19,708 nucleotides of DNA from Clostridia bacterium (GTDB lineage: Bacteria > Bacillota > Clostridia > Christensenellales > CAG-138): positions 1 to 19,708 of the forward strand of contig JAEDJH010000027.1 in NCBI GenBank assembly GCA_016296415.1, in the 5' to 3' direction. A program made the translations under genes and the position numbers. This document shows, in pieces, positions 6,511-12,674 of the stretch. Position 1 is the first letter of the stretch. Each line of letters starts with the position of its first letter. The notes beneath the pieces were generated by a model. It did no database searches. It had not been told where the DNA came from and was given only the letters and a program-made list of their open reading frames with translations.

Positions 6511-6897
6511 ATGGCAACCAGAATGAAACTTAAAGCGGCAAACCGCAGGGAAAATGCCGACAGAAGACCTCATGCAACCGCTAAGTACGTAAGAATATCT
6601 TCCCGCAAGGTCAAAATAGTCATCGACCTCATCAGGGGCAAGAGCGTTCAGGAAGCGGAAGCTATACTGATGTACACCCCCAAAGCTGCCTCCGAGCCCG
6701 TGCTCAAGCTTCTCAGGAGCGCAATCGCAAACGCCGAGAACAACCTCGGCATGAGTGCAGACGGTCTGTACGTAGCGGAAGTATTCGCAAACCAGGGCCC
6801 GACCTACCGCCGTTACATGGCAAGGGCAAGGGGCCGTGCAACAAGGATTCGTAAGCGCACCAGCCACATTACCATAATCCTTGACGAGAAGGAATAA
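6511..6897 (+). CDS. rplV: 50S ribosomal protein L22, N-terminally extended
   Basis: L22 spans the 50S subunit and its beta-hairpin forms part of the tunnel constriction with L4. The family core begins at ATAKYVRISSRKVKIVIDLIRG, which here starts near residue 22, so the 128-residue protein carries about 20 extra N-terminal residues rich in Lys, Arg and Asn compared with the usual 110. The tunnel hairpin region is GPTYRRYMARARGRATRIRKR. The start is supported by AAGGAGG before ATG 6511, and no internal Met offers a shorter form beginning at the core. It sits 20 nt after rpsS and 15 nt before rpsC. Confidence 0.96.
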   Translation: MATRMKLKAANRRENADRRPHATAKYVRISSRKVKIVIDLIRGKSVQEAEAILMYTPKAASEPVLKLLRSAIANAENNLGMSADGLYVAEVFANQGPTYRRYMARARGRATRIRKRTSHITIILDEKE

Positions 6898-6912
6898 TTA
6901 GGGAGGTAAACA

Positions 6913-7566
6913 ATGGGACAGAAAGTTAATCCGAATGGCTTCAGAGTAGGCGTTATCAGGGATTGGAACACCCGCTGGTATGCCTCCAAGAAGGATTTCT
7001 CCGACTTCCTCATCGAGGACAAGAAGATCAGAGATTTCGTTAAAAAGACTTACTTTGCGGCCGGCATTGCAAACATCACCATCGAGCGTGCCGCCAACAA
7101 GGTAAACATCAGCATCCATACCGCACGTCCCGGTATGCTTATCGGTAAGGGCGGCATCGGCATCGAGGAGATCAAAAAGAGCGTATCCAGCCTCATCGGC
7201 AAGCCCGTCGGCATCAACATCATGGAAGTCAAGAACGCCGACGCAAACGCTCAGCTCGTAGCCGAGAACATCGCAGCTCAGCTCGAAAAGAGAATTTCCC
7301 ACCGCCGTGCGATGAAGCAGGCGATCGCCCGTGCCATGAAGGCCGGCGCAAAGGGAATCAAGGTCAAGTGCTCGGGCCGTCTCGGCGGCAGAGAAATCGC
7401 CGGCAACGAAGGCTACAACGAGGGTTCTACTCCCCTCCAGACCATGCGTGCCAACATCGAGTACGGCTTCGCAGAGGCGCACACCACCTACGGCCGTATC
7501 GGCGTAAAGACCTGGATATACAAAGGTGAGATCCTCGGCAATGCCAGGGCGGAAGGAGGCAAATAA
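6913..7566 (+). CDS. rpsC: 30S ribosomal protein S3
   Basis: S3 lies at the mRNA entry channel and helps unwind structured mRNA. The 217-residue protein has the N-terminal MGQKVNPNGFRVGVI, a KH type 2 domain with the GxxG loop in GMLIGKGGIGIEEI (about residues 75-88), and the C-terminal RNA-binding domain starting HRRAMKQAI, whose two arginines and lysine correspond to the residues implicated in helicase function. A usually invariant stretch ([22 protein letters not shown] in E. coli) is altered here to REIAGNEGYNEGSTPLQTM. GGGAGG precedes the ATG. Its last codons contain the AGGAGG that serves rplP. Confidence 0.97.
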   Translation: MGQKVNPNGFRVGVIRDWNTRWYASKKDFSDFLIEDKKIRDFVKKTYFAAGIANITIERAANKVNISIHTARPGMLIGKGGIGIEEIKKSVSSLIGKPVGINIMEVKNADANAQLVAENIAAQLEKRISHRRAMKQAIARAMKAGAKGIKVKCSGRLGGREIAGNEGYNEGSTPLQTMRANIEYGFAEAHTTYGRIGVKTWIYKGEILGNARAEGGK

Positions 7567-7568
7567 TC

Positions 7569-8009
7569 ATGTTAATGCCTAAGAGAGTTAAGCGCAGGAG
7601 AGTACATCGTGGACGCATGAAGGGCACTGCCCATCGCGGAAACACAATCGCATACGGCGAATACGGTCTTGTAGCCGCTGAGCCGTCATGGATCACCAGC
7701 AATCAGATCGAAGCTGCCCGTATCGCAATGACCCGTTACATCAAGCGCGGCGGTAAAGTTTGGATCGACATATTCCCCGACAAGCCCGTAACCGAGAAGC
7801 CCGCCGAGACCCGAATGGGAAGCGGTAAAGGTTCCCCCGAATACTGGGTGGCAGTCGTAAAGCCCGGCAGAGTGATGTTTGAGATCGCCGGCGTTGACGA
7901 AGCAACGGCTAAGGAAGCACTGAGGCTTGCAATGCACAAGCTCCCCATCAAGTGCAAGATAGTCAAGAAAGAAATCACAGAAGTAGGCGGTGAAAGCGAT
8001 GAAGGCTAA
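7569..8009 (+). CDS. rplP: 50S ribosomal protein L16
   Basis: L16 is a late-assembly protein near the A site and the 5S rRNA side of the 50S subunit. The 146-residue product begins MLMPKRVKRRRVHRGRMKG, close to the family's MLLPKRVKYRRVHRG, which supports ATG 7569 rather than the ATG two codons later. PAETRMGSGKGSPEYWVAVV contains the conserved arginine loop. The ribosome-binding site AGGAGG lies in the last codons of rpsC, with only 2 nt between the genes. The C-terminus runs into rpmC by 11 nt. Confidence 0.97.
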   Translation: MLMPKRVKRRRVHRGRMKGTAHRGNTIAYGEYGLVAAEPSWITSNQIEAARIAMTRYIKRGGKVWIDIFPDKPVTEKPAETRMGSGKGSPEYWVAVVKPGRVMFEIAGVDEATAKEALRLAMHKLPIKCKIVKKEITEVGGESDEG

Positions 8010-8199
8010 AGAATTTAGAAAGCTGTCCAGCGAAGAGCTTATAGCCAAGGAGAAGGAGCTCAAGCAAGAGCTGTTCCACCTTCGTTTCCAGGGCGCAACG
8101 GGTCAGATCAAGAACCCCCAGCGCATCAGCGAGTGCAAGAAGGACATCGCACGCATCAAGACGCTGCTTTGTGAGCGCGAGATAGCAGCAGCCAAATAA
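7999..8199 (+). CDS. rpmC: 50S ribosomal protein L29
   Basis: L29 is a small two-helix protein at the tunnel exit next to L23. The 66-residue protein shows the family pattern MKAKEFRKLSSEELIAKEKE, then LFHLRFQGATGQIKNPQRI and KDIARIKTLL. The ATG at 7999 lies inside the end of rplP (11-nt overlap), with a weak ribosome-binding site (AGGCGGTGA). A GTG at 7990 in the same frame would add three residues but fits family alignments less well. The overlap suggests translational coupling with L16. Confidence 0.96.
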   Translation: MKAKEFRKLSSEELIAKEKELKQELFHLRFQGATGQIKNPQRISECKKDIARIKTLLCEREIAAAK

Positions 8200-8210
8200 A
8201 GGAGGATACA

Positions 8211-8468
8211 ATGGAAGAGAGAGGTTTTCGCAAAACCCGTACGGGCGTAGTAGTAAGCGACAAAATGGATAAGACCGTTGTAGTCGCCATCAAGACCAAG
8301 GTTCGCCATCCCCTTTATGGAAAGATGGTAAACCGCACCACAAAGTTCAAGGCACATGACGAGAACAATGCGTGTGGAATCGGTGACACCGTTAAGATTA
8401 TGGAGACCCGCCCCCTGTCCAAGGACAAGAGATGGCGCATCGTCGAGATAATCGAGAAGGCGAAATAA
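8211..8468 (+). CDS. rpsQ: 30S ribosomal protein S17
   Basis: S17 is an OB-fold primary 16S rRNA-binding protein in the body of the 30S subunit. The 85-residue length is typical. Identifying segments are GVVVSDKMDKTVVVAI, KVRHPLYGKMVNRTTKFKAH and GDTVKIMETRPLSKDKRWRI. AAAGGAGG precedes the ATG. It is the last gene of the classical S10 set; rplN follows after 22 nt with no visible terminator or promoter, so S10 and spc genes are probably one transcript here. Confidence 0.98.
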   Translation: MEERGFRKTRTGVVVSDKMDKTVVVAIKTKVRHPLYGKMVNRTTKFKAHDENNACGIGDTVKIMETRPLSKDKRWRIVEIIEKAK

Positions 8469-8490
8469 GCCGCAAAGGAGGAAGCAAAGA

Positions 8491-8859
8491 ATGATACAGC
8501 CTCAAACAAGGTTAAAGGTTGCGGACAACAGCGGCGCAAAGGAAATAATGTGCATACGCGTGCTGGGCGGATCTGTCCGTAAGAGCGCAAACGTCGGTGA
8601 TGTTATAGTGGCTTCTGTAAAAACCGCTACCCCCGGCGGCGCAGTTAAGAAAAAGGACGTTGTAAAAGCGGTTGTCGTCCGCACCGTTTCGGGTGTACAT
8701 CGCTCCGACGGAAGCTATATCCGTTTCGATGACAACGCAGCAGTTATTATAAACGACCAGAAGCAGCCGAAGGGCACCCGTATCTTTGGGCCCGTGGCAA
8801 GGGAGCTCCGTGAGAAGGATTACATGAAGATCGTATCCCTCGCTCCCGAAGTACTGTAA
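8491..8859 (+). CDS. rplN: 50S ribosomal protein L14
   Basis: L14 lies at the subunit interface and is the docking site of the silencing factor RsfS. The 122-residue protein is canonical from MIQPQTRLKVADNSGAKEIM to GPVARELREKDYMKIVSLAPEVL, with the VRKSANVGDVI and YIRFDDNAAVIIN segments between. AAAGGAGG precedes the ATG by 9 nt. In the classical scheme it begins the spc operon, but no spc promoter is evident upstream. Confidence 0.98.
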   Translation: MIQPQTRLKVADNSGAKEIMCIRVLGGSVRKSANVGDVIVASVKTATPGGAVKKKDVVKAVVVRTVSGVHRSDGSYIRFDDNAAVIINDQKQPKGTRIFGPVARELREKDYMKIVSLAPEVL

Positions 8860-8872
8860 GGAGGGCGTTTCG

Positions 8873-9217
8873 ATGAAGAATAACCTCAAAATCAAGAAGG
8901 GTGACACCGTAATGGTAATCACCGGCAACAACGAAAAGGACGTCGGAATGACCGGCAAAGTTCTCGTTGCATATCCCGAGACCCGCAAGGTAGTCGTTCA
9001 GGGAAGGAAAATCGTCGTTCGCCACACCAAGCCCCGCAAGCAGGGCGACGAGGGCGGCAGGATCGAAAAAGAAGCTGCAATCGACGTTTCCAACGTAATG
9101 CTCGTTTGCCCCAAGTGCGGCAAGCCCACCAGAGTCGGCCACACCTTCACCGAAGGCAAGGACGGCAAGAGCGTAAAGGTTCGCACCTGCAAAAAGTGCG
9201 GCAAGAACATAGACTGA
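8873..9217 (+). CDS. rplX: 50S ribosomal protein L24 with C-terminal zinc ribbon
   Basis: L24 is an assembly initiator for the 50S subunit and borders the tunnel exit. The N-terminal KOW motif is KIKKGDTVMVITGNNEKDVG (6-25). Unlike the E. coli protein, the C-terminus keeps two CxxC pairs, C79/C82 (CPKCGKP) and C106/C109 (CKKCGKN), which would bind zinc; such forms are common in Firmicutes. The length is 114 residues. AAGGAGG precedes the ATG, 13 nt after rplN. Confidence 0.97.
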   Translation: MKNNLKIKKGDTVMVITGNNEKDVGMTGKVLVAYPETRKVVVQGRKIVVRHTKPRKQGDEGGRIEKEAAIDVSNVMLVCPKCGKPTRVGHTFTEGKDGKSVKVRTCKKCGKNID

Positions 9218-9234
9218 GCAGGAGGTAACTAATA

Positions 9235-9852
9235 GTGGCAAAGAAGAACGAAGCTTCTCAGGCACCCGCCAAGAAGAAGAAAAATCAAGAAGAAGCGAAG
9301 CCCTTTAGCGGCCCCGCTCGCCTCAGGATAAAGTACAATGAGGAAGTAACGGCAGCCCTCAAGGAGAAGTTCGGTTACGTAAACGTAATGCAGATACCGA
9401 GGCTCGAGAAGATAGTCCTCAACATGGGACTCGGCTCCGAGAAGGATAACCCCAAGGGAATGGACGTCGCTATCGAGGAGCTTGCGATCATCGCAGGTCA
9501 GAAGCCCGTCATCACCAAGGCCAAGAAGTCCGTCGCAAACTTCAAAGTGCGTCAGGGCATGAACATCGGTGCAAAGGTAACCCTCAGGGGCGACCGTATG
9601 TACTACTTTGCGGATAAGCTGATGAACATCGTGCTGCCCCGCGTCCGCGACTTCCGCGGCGTGCCGGATACCAGCTTCGACGGCAGAGGCAACTACGCAA
9701 TGGGCGTTAAAGAACAGCTTATCTTCCCCGAAATCAACTATGACGACGTCGATAAGGTTCGCGGAATGGATATCGTGTTCGTAACGACCGCAAAGACCGA
9801 TGAAGAAGCGAAAGAGCTGCTCAGGCTTCTGGGCATGCCTTTCCAGGCTTAA
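9235..9852 (+). CDS. rplE: 50S ribosomal protein L5, N-terminally extended
   Basis: L5 binds 5S rRNA in the central protuberance and touches P-site tRNA and S13. The family core begins at ARLRIKYNEEVTAALKEKFG (about residue 28), followed by NVMQIPRLEKIVLNMGLG; the C-terminus has FPEINYDDVDKVRGMDIVFV. The 205 residues exceed the usual 179-180 because of about 26 extra N-terminal residues, rich in Lys, Ala and Glu (AKKKKNQEE). The GTG at 9235 has GGAGG (9221-9225) at 9 nt, and no start codon lies between it and the core, so the extension appears to be real. Confidence 0.96.
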   Translation: MAKKNEASQAPAKKKKNQEEAKPFSGPARLRIKYNEEVTAALKEKFGYVNVMQIPRLEKIVLNMGLGSEKDNPKGMDVAIEELAIIAGQKPVITKAKKSVANFKVRQGMNIGAKVTLRGDRMYYFADKLMNIVLPRVRDFRGVPDTSFDGRGNYAMGVKEQLIFPEINYDDVDKVRGMDIVFVTTAKTDEEAKELLRLLGMPFQA

Positions 9853-9867
9853 TGGAGGTAGAAAACA

Positions 9868-10053
9868 GTGGCAAAAACAAGCATGAAATTAAAGCAGCAG
9901 CGCGCTCCCAAGTTCAGCACCCGTGCATATACACGCTGCCGTATCTGTGGCCGTCCGCACTCCGTTCTCCGTAAGTACGGTATCTGCCGCATCTGCTTCC
10001 GCGAGTTGGCATACAAGGGAGAGATCCCCGGTGTCCGCAAGGCGAGCTGGTAA
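9868..10053 (+). CDS. rpsN: 30S ribosomal protein S14, zinc-binding (type Z)
   Basis: S14 completes the 30S head next to S3, S10 and S19. This is the short zinc form: 61 residues with C24-x2-C27 (CRIC) and C40-x2-C43 (CRIC) flanking GRPHSVLRKYGI, and the standard end KGEIPGVRKASW. The start codon is GTG with TGGAGG upstream. It is the main type in zinc-replete Firmicutes; a zinc-free paralogue is often encoded elsewhere, but none is in this window. It lies 15 nt after rplE and 15 nt before rpsH. Confidence 0.97.
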   Translation: MAKTSMKLKQQRAPKFSTRAYTRCRICGRPHSVLRKYGICRICFRELAYKGEIPGVRKASW

Positions 10054-10068
10054 ACAAGGAGGTACATT

Positions 10069-10467
10069 ATGCTGATAACCGATACTATTGCAGATATGCT
10101 TACACGCATTCGTAATGCGCTTATTGCAAAGCACCAGACTGTCGATGTACCCTGCTCCACCATTAAGCTGGACATCGCACAGATACTTCTTGACGAAGGC
10201 TACATCAAGAGCTTCGAAGTCAAGGAGGAGGGCATTGTAAAGACTATCCATATCGTACTCAAGTACGGTCCCAACAAGGAAAGGGTAATCACCGGACTCA
10301 AGAGAATCAGCCGTCCCGGCCTCAGAGTCTATGCCCGCAAGGACAACATCCCGAAGGTACTCAACGGAATGGGCATCGCAATCATCTCCACCTCAAAGGG
10401 CATGATGGTTGACAGGGAAGCCAGGAAACAGGGTATCGGCGGCGAAGTAGTCGCTTACGTCTGGTAA
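10069..10467 (+). CDS. rpsH: 30S ribosomal protein S8
   Basis: S8 is a primary binder of 16S rRNA helix 21 and, in E. coli, the repressor of the spc operon. The 132-residue protein begins MLITDTIADMLTRIRNAL and ends with ISTSKGMMVDREARKQGIGGEVVAYVW, both diagnostic. AAGGAGG precedes the ATG. Its stop codon forms part of a small hairpin, and a 114-nt noncoding spacer follows, unlike the short gaps elsewhere in the cluster. Confidence 0.98.
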   Translation: MLITDTIADMLTRIRNALIAKHQTVDVPCSTIKLDIAQILLDEGYIKSFEVKEEGIVKTIHIVLKYGPNKERVITGLKRISRPGLRVYARKDNIPKVLNGMGIAIISTSKGMMVDREARKQGIGGEVVAYVW

Positions 10468-10581
10468 AGCTTGCCTCAGGGCGGCTTTACCTCCGTCCGA
10501 CGGCGAATCATTACACAAAATGTGCGGTCTGCGAAAACCGCAGCCGGAACATAAAAATTAAAATTTTTGGAGGTGTAACAA
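10468..10581 (+). promoter_or_regulatory. Structured spacer between rpsH and rplF
   Basis: This is the only gap over 60 nt between rpsJ and rpmJ. TAAAGC (10465-10470, including the rpsH stop codon) pairs with GCTTTA (10484-10489) around GCC-TCAG-GGC. ACCTCC (10489-10494) is a perfect complement of the rplF ribosome-binding site GGAGGT (10569-10574). TGCGGT (10523-10528) pairs with ACCGCA (10537-10542), or instead CTGCG (10529-10533) pairs with CGCAG (10539-10543); the two cannot form together. AAAAATT and AATTTTT (10553-10568) can also pair beside the ribosome-binding site. I find no good promoter. A post-transcriptional control element is plausible but unproven. Confidence 0.45.
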
Positions 10582-11121
10582 ATGTCACGAATCGGAAAAC
10601 TTCCGATAACTATTCCTGCCGGAGTGACAATCACGGTCGATGACTCCAACACCGTGACTGTAAAGGGCCCCAAGGGTGAGATATCCGAGAGCATCTCCCG
10701 CAACATGGAGCTTTCAACCGAAAATGGCGTTCTGACCGTTAAACGTCCGAACGACAACAAGGAGAACAGGGCTCTGCATGGCCTCTCCCGTTCCCTTATC
10801 AACAACATGGTCATCGGCGTAACCACCGGTTTCCAGAAGAACCTTGAGATCAACGGTACCGGTTACCGTGCGCAGCTCCAGGGTACCACCCTCGTGCTGA
10901 ACATGGGCTACTCCCACCCCGTTGAGATGCCGGCACCCGAAGGTATCACGTTCGAAGTTCCCGCTCCGAACCGCATCACCGTCAAGGGTATCAGCAAGCA
11001 GAAGGTCGGTCAGGTTGCTGCCGACATCCGTGCGGTCAGAGGTCCCGAGCCCTACAAAGGAAAGGGTATCAAGTATGATTACGAGACCATTATCCGCAAG
11101 GAAGGCAAGACCGGTAAGTAA
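10582..11121 (+). CDS. rplF: 50S ribosomal protein L6
   Basis: L6 is near the factor-binding site of the 50S subunit. The 179-residue protein starts MSRIGKLPITIPAGVTITVD and has two related domains; the second begins around the GYRAQLQGTTLVLNMGYSHPV segment and carries ITVKGISKQKVGQVAADIRAVRGPEPYKGKGI, which is diagnostic. TGGAGGTG precedes the ATG by 7-8 nt and can be masked by ACCTCC in the upstream spacer. It lies 23 nt before rplR. Confidence 0.98.
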   Translation: MSRIGKLPITIPAGVTITVDDSNTVTVKGPKGEISESISRNMELSTENGVLTVKRPNDNKENRALHGLSRSLINNMVIGVTTGFQKNLEINGTGYRAQLQGTTLVLNMGYSHPVEMPAPEGITFEVPAPNRITVKGISKQKVGQVAADIRAVRGPEPYKGKGIKYDYETIIRKEGKTGK

Positions 11122-11144
11122 GGCGAAGAGAGGAGAAACACAGT

Positions 11145-11513
11145 ATGATAAGCAAGATAGACAAAAACACTGTGCGTAAGGCTCGTCACCACCGCACCCG
11201 CAGGTACATCGTGGGTACCGAGGTAAGGCCGAGGCTCAACGTATATCGCAGCCTTAACCACATCTATGCACAGGTCATCAACGACGAAACAGGTATGACT
11301 CTCTGCGCCGCTTCCACCCTGGATGCCGAGATTCGCAGCGAGCTGGGCGACAAGACCAAGAAGCAGGCCGCCAACATGGTCGGCGAGCTCATCGGTCGTC
11401 GTGCACTCGAAAAAGGTATAACCAAGGTCGTATTCGACCGCGGCGGTTATCTCTACACCGGACGTGTAGCAGAGCTTGCGGCAGGCGCTCGCAAGGCCGG
11501 ACTCGATTTCTAA
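11145..11513 (+). CDS. rplR: 50S ribosomal protein L18
   Basis: L18 binds 5S rRNA with L5 in the central protuberance. The 122-residue length is typical. It shows the basic N-terminus (KARHHRTRRYIVGTEVRPRL), the NVYRSLNHIYAQVINDETG strand pair and the C-terminal VVFDRGGYLYTGRVAELAAGARKAGLDF. AGGAG lies upstream of the ATG. It is followed by rpsE after 12 nt. Confidence 0.98.
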   Translation: MISKIDKNTVRKARHHRTRRYIVGTEVRPRLNVYRSLNHIYAQVINDETGMTLCAASTLDAEIRSELGDKTKKQAANMVGELIGRRALEKGITKVVFDRGGYLYTGRVAELAAGARKAGLDF

Positions 11514-11525
11514 GGAGGTATTAAG

Positions 11526-12026
11526 ATGCAAAAGCGTTTTGAAGCACCCGTTCCCGAGTTCAAGGAAAGGATATTCGTAAACCGTGTTTCCAAGACCGTC
11601 AAGGGCGGACGCACCATGCGTTTCTCCGTATTGGCAGTCGTTGGCGACGAAAAAGGTCGCGTAGGCATCGGTACCGGCAAAGCACTCGAAGTTCCCGAAG
11701 CTGCCCGCAAAGCTACCGAGAATGCCAAGCGCAATCTCATCAATGTGCCGATCGTCGGTACGACCATCCCCCACGCCGTCGAAGGCAAGTTCTCCAAGGG
11801 ACACGTCAGAATGCTCCCCGCACAAGAGGGTACCGGCGTTATCGCAGGCGGTCCCGCCCGTGCAGTTCTCGAGCTTGCAGGCGTTAAGGATATCCGTACC
11901 AAGAGCTATGGCTCCAACAATCCGGCAAACTGCATAAAGGCAACCCTCAACGGATTGCAGCAGCTCCGCACTGCCGAGCAGATCGCAAGGCTTCGCGGCA
12001 AGACCGTTGAAGAGATTCTCGGCTGA
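11526..12026 (+). CDS. rpsE: 30S ribosomal protein S5
   Basis: S5 lies opposite S4 at the mRNA entry site and affects decoding accuracy. The 166-residue protein has the N-terminal dsRNA-binding-like domain with RVSKTVKGGRTMRFSVLAVVGD and GRVGIGTGKALEVPEAARK, then a second domain with MLPAQEGTGVIAGGPARAVLELAGV and KSYGSNNPANCIKAT. The spectinomycin loop region (VSKTVKGGR) looks ordinary. AAGGAGG precedes the ATG. Confidence 0.98.
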   Translation: MQKRFEAPVPEFKERIFVNRVSKTVKGGRTMRFSVLAVVGDEKGRVGIGTGKALEVPEAARKATENAKRNLINVPIVGTTIPHAVEGKFSKGHVRMLPAQEGTGVIAGGPARAVLELAGVKDIRTKSYGSNNPANCIKATLNGLQQLRTAEQIARLRGKTVEEILG

Positions 12027-12039
12027 GGAGGACAAATAA

Positions 12040-12222
12040 ATGGCTAATAACCTTAAGGTAACGCTCGTAAAGAGCACCATTGGCTGTCTCAAGGATCAGC
12101 AGGCAACGGTAAAGGCACTCGGACTTCGCAAGCCCAACCAGACCGTAATCAAGCCCGACAACGCCTGCATCCGTGGAATGCTTTTCAAGGTAAAGCACCT
12201 TGTAAAGGTTGAAGAGGAATAA
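12040..12222 (+). CDS. rpmD: 50S ribosomal protein L30
   Basis: L30 is a small 50S protein of 60 residues with the typical pattern LKVTLVKSTIGCLKDQQATV, LGLRKPNQTVIKPDN and IRGMLFKVKHLVKVEE. AGGAGG lies upstream of the ATG. It is placed as usual between rpsE and rplO, with gaps of 13 and 11 nt. Confidence 0.97.
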   Translation: MANNLKVTLVKSTIGCLKDQQATVKALGLRKPNQTVIKPDNACIRGMLFKVKHLVKVEEE

Positions 12223-12233
12223 GGAGGTTTCGC

Positions 12234-12674
12234 ATGAATCTGCATGAATTAAGGCCCCAGGAAGGGTCAACCTTTGAACCCAAGCGTGTAGGTCGCGGCA
12301 CCGGTTCCGGACTCGGCAAGACCTCCGCAAAGGGTCACAAAGGTCAGAAAGCCCGCAGCGGCAGCAAGAAGAACGGCTTTGAAGGCGGCCAGATGCCCCT
12401 TGCCCGCCGTTTGCCCAAGCGCGGTTTCACCAACATCTTTGCAAAAGAATATTCGGTCATCAACGTTGAGACCCTCAACAGGCTTGAGGACGGCACCGTT
12501 GTTACCGCAGAGCTGCTCAAGGAAATGGGCATAATAAGCAAAATAGAGAAGGACGGGCTCAAGGTATTGGGTCGCGGCGAACTGACAAGGCGTTTGGATG
12601 TTAAGGCTGCAAAGTTCTCTGAGTCAGCCCGTAAAGCCATCGAGGCTGCAGGCGGAACAGTAGAGGTGCTCTAA
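12234..12674 (+). CDS. rplO: 50S ribosomal protein L15
   Basis: L15 is a late-assembly 50S protein with a long Gly/Lys/Arg-rich N-terminal extension that threads through 23S rRNA. The 146-residue product begins MNLHELRPQEGSTFEPKRVG and continues GRGTGSGLGKTSAKGHKGQK; the globular C-terminal part includes VLGRGELTRRLDVKAAKFSESA. AAGGAGG precedes the ATG. Its stop codon overlaps the secY start by one base (TAATG), coupling synthesis of L15 and SecY. Confidence 0.98.
   Translation: MNLHELRPQEGSTFEPKRVGRGTGSGLGKTSAKGHKGQKARSGSKKNGFEGGQMPLARRLPKRGFTNIFAKEYSVINVETLNRLEDGTVVTAELLKEMGIISKIEKDGLKVLGRGELTRRLDVKAAKFSESARKAIEAAGGTVEVL

Noticed and set aside
9868..10053. Reading the short S14 as a truncated gene
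   Set aside because: The type Z zinc form is normally 61 residues; it is complete with both CxxC pairs and the standard C-terminus.
10486..10515. TTTACC and ATTACA as an internal promoter before rplF
   Set aside because: The -10 candidate matches consensus poorly and the spacing is 18 nt; the hairpins explain the spacer better.
11079..12092. Minus-strand open frame (337 residues) opposite rplR and rpsE
   Set aside because: It is a mirror of highly biased r-protein genes, with no motif.
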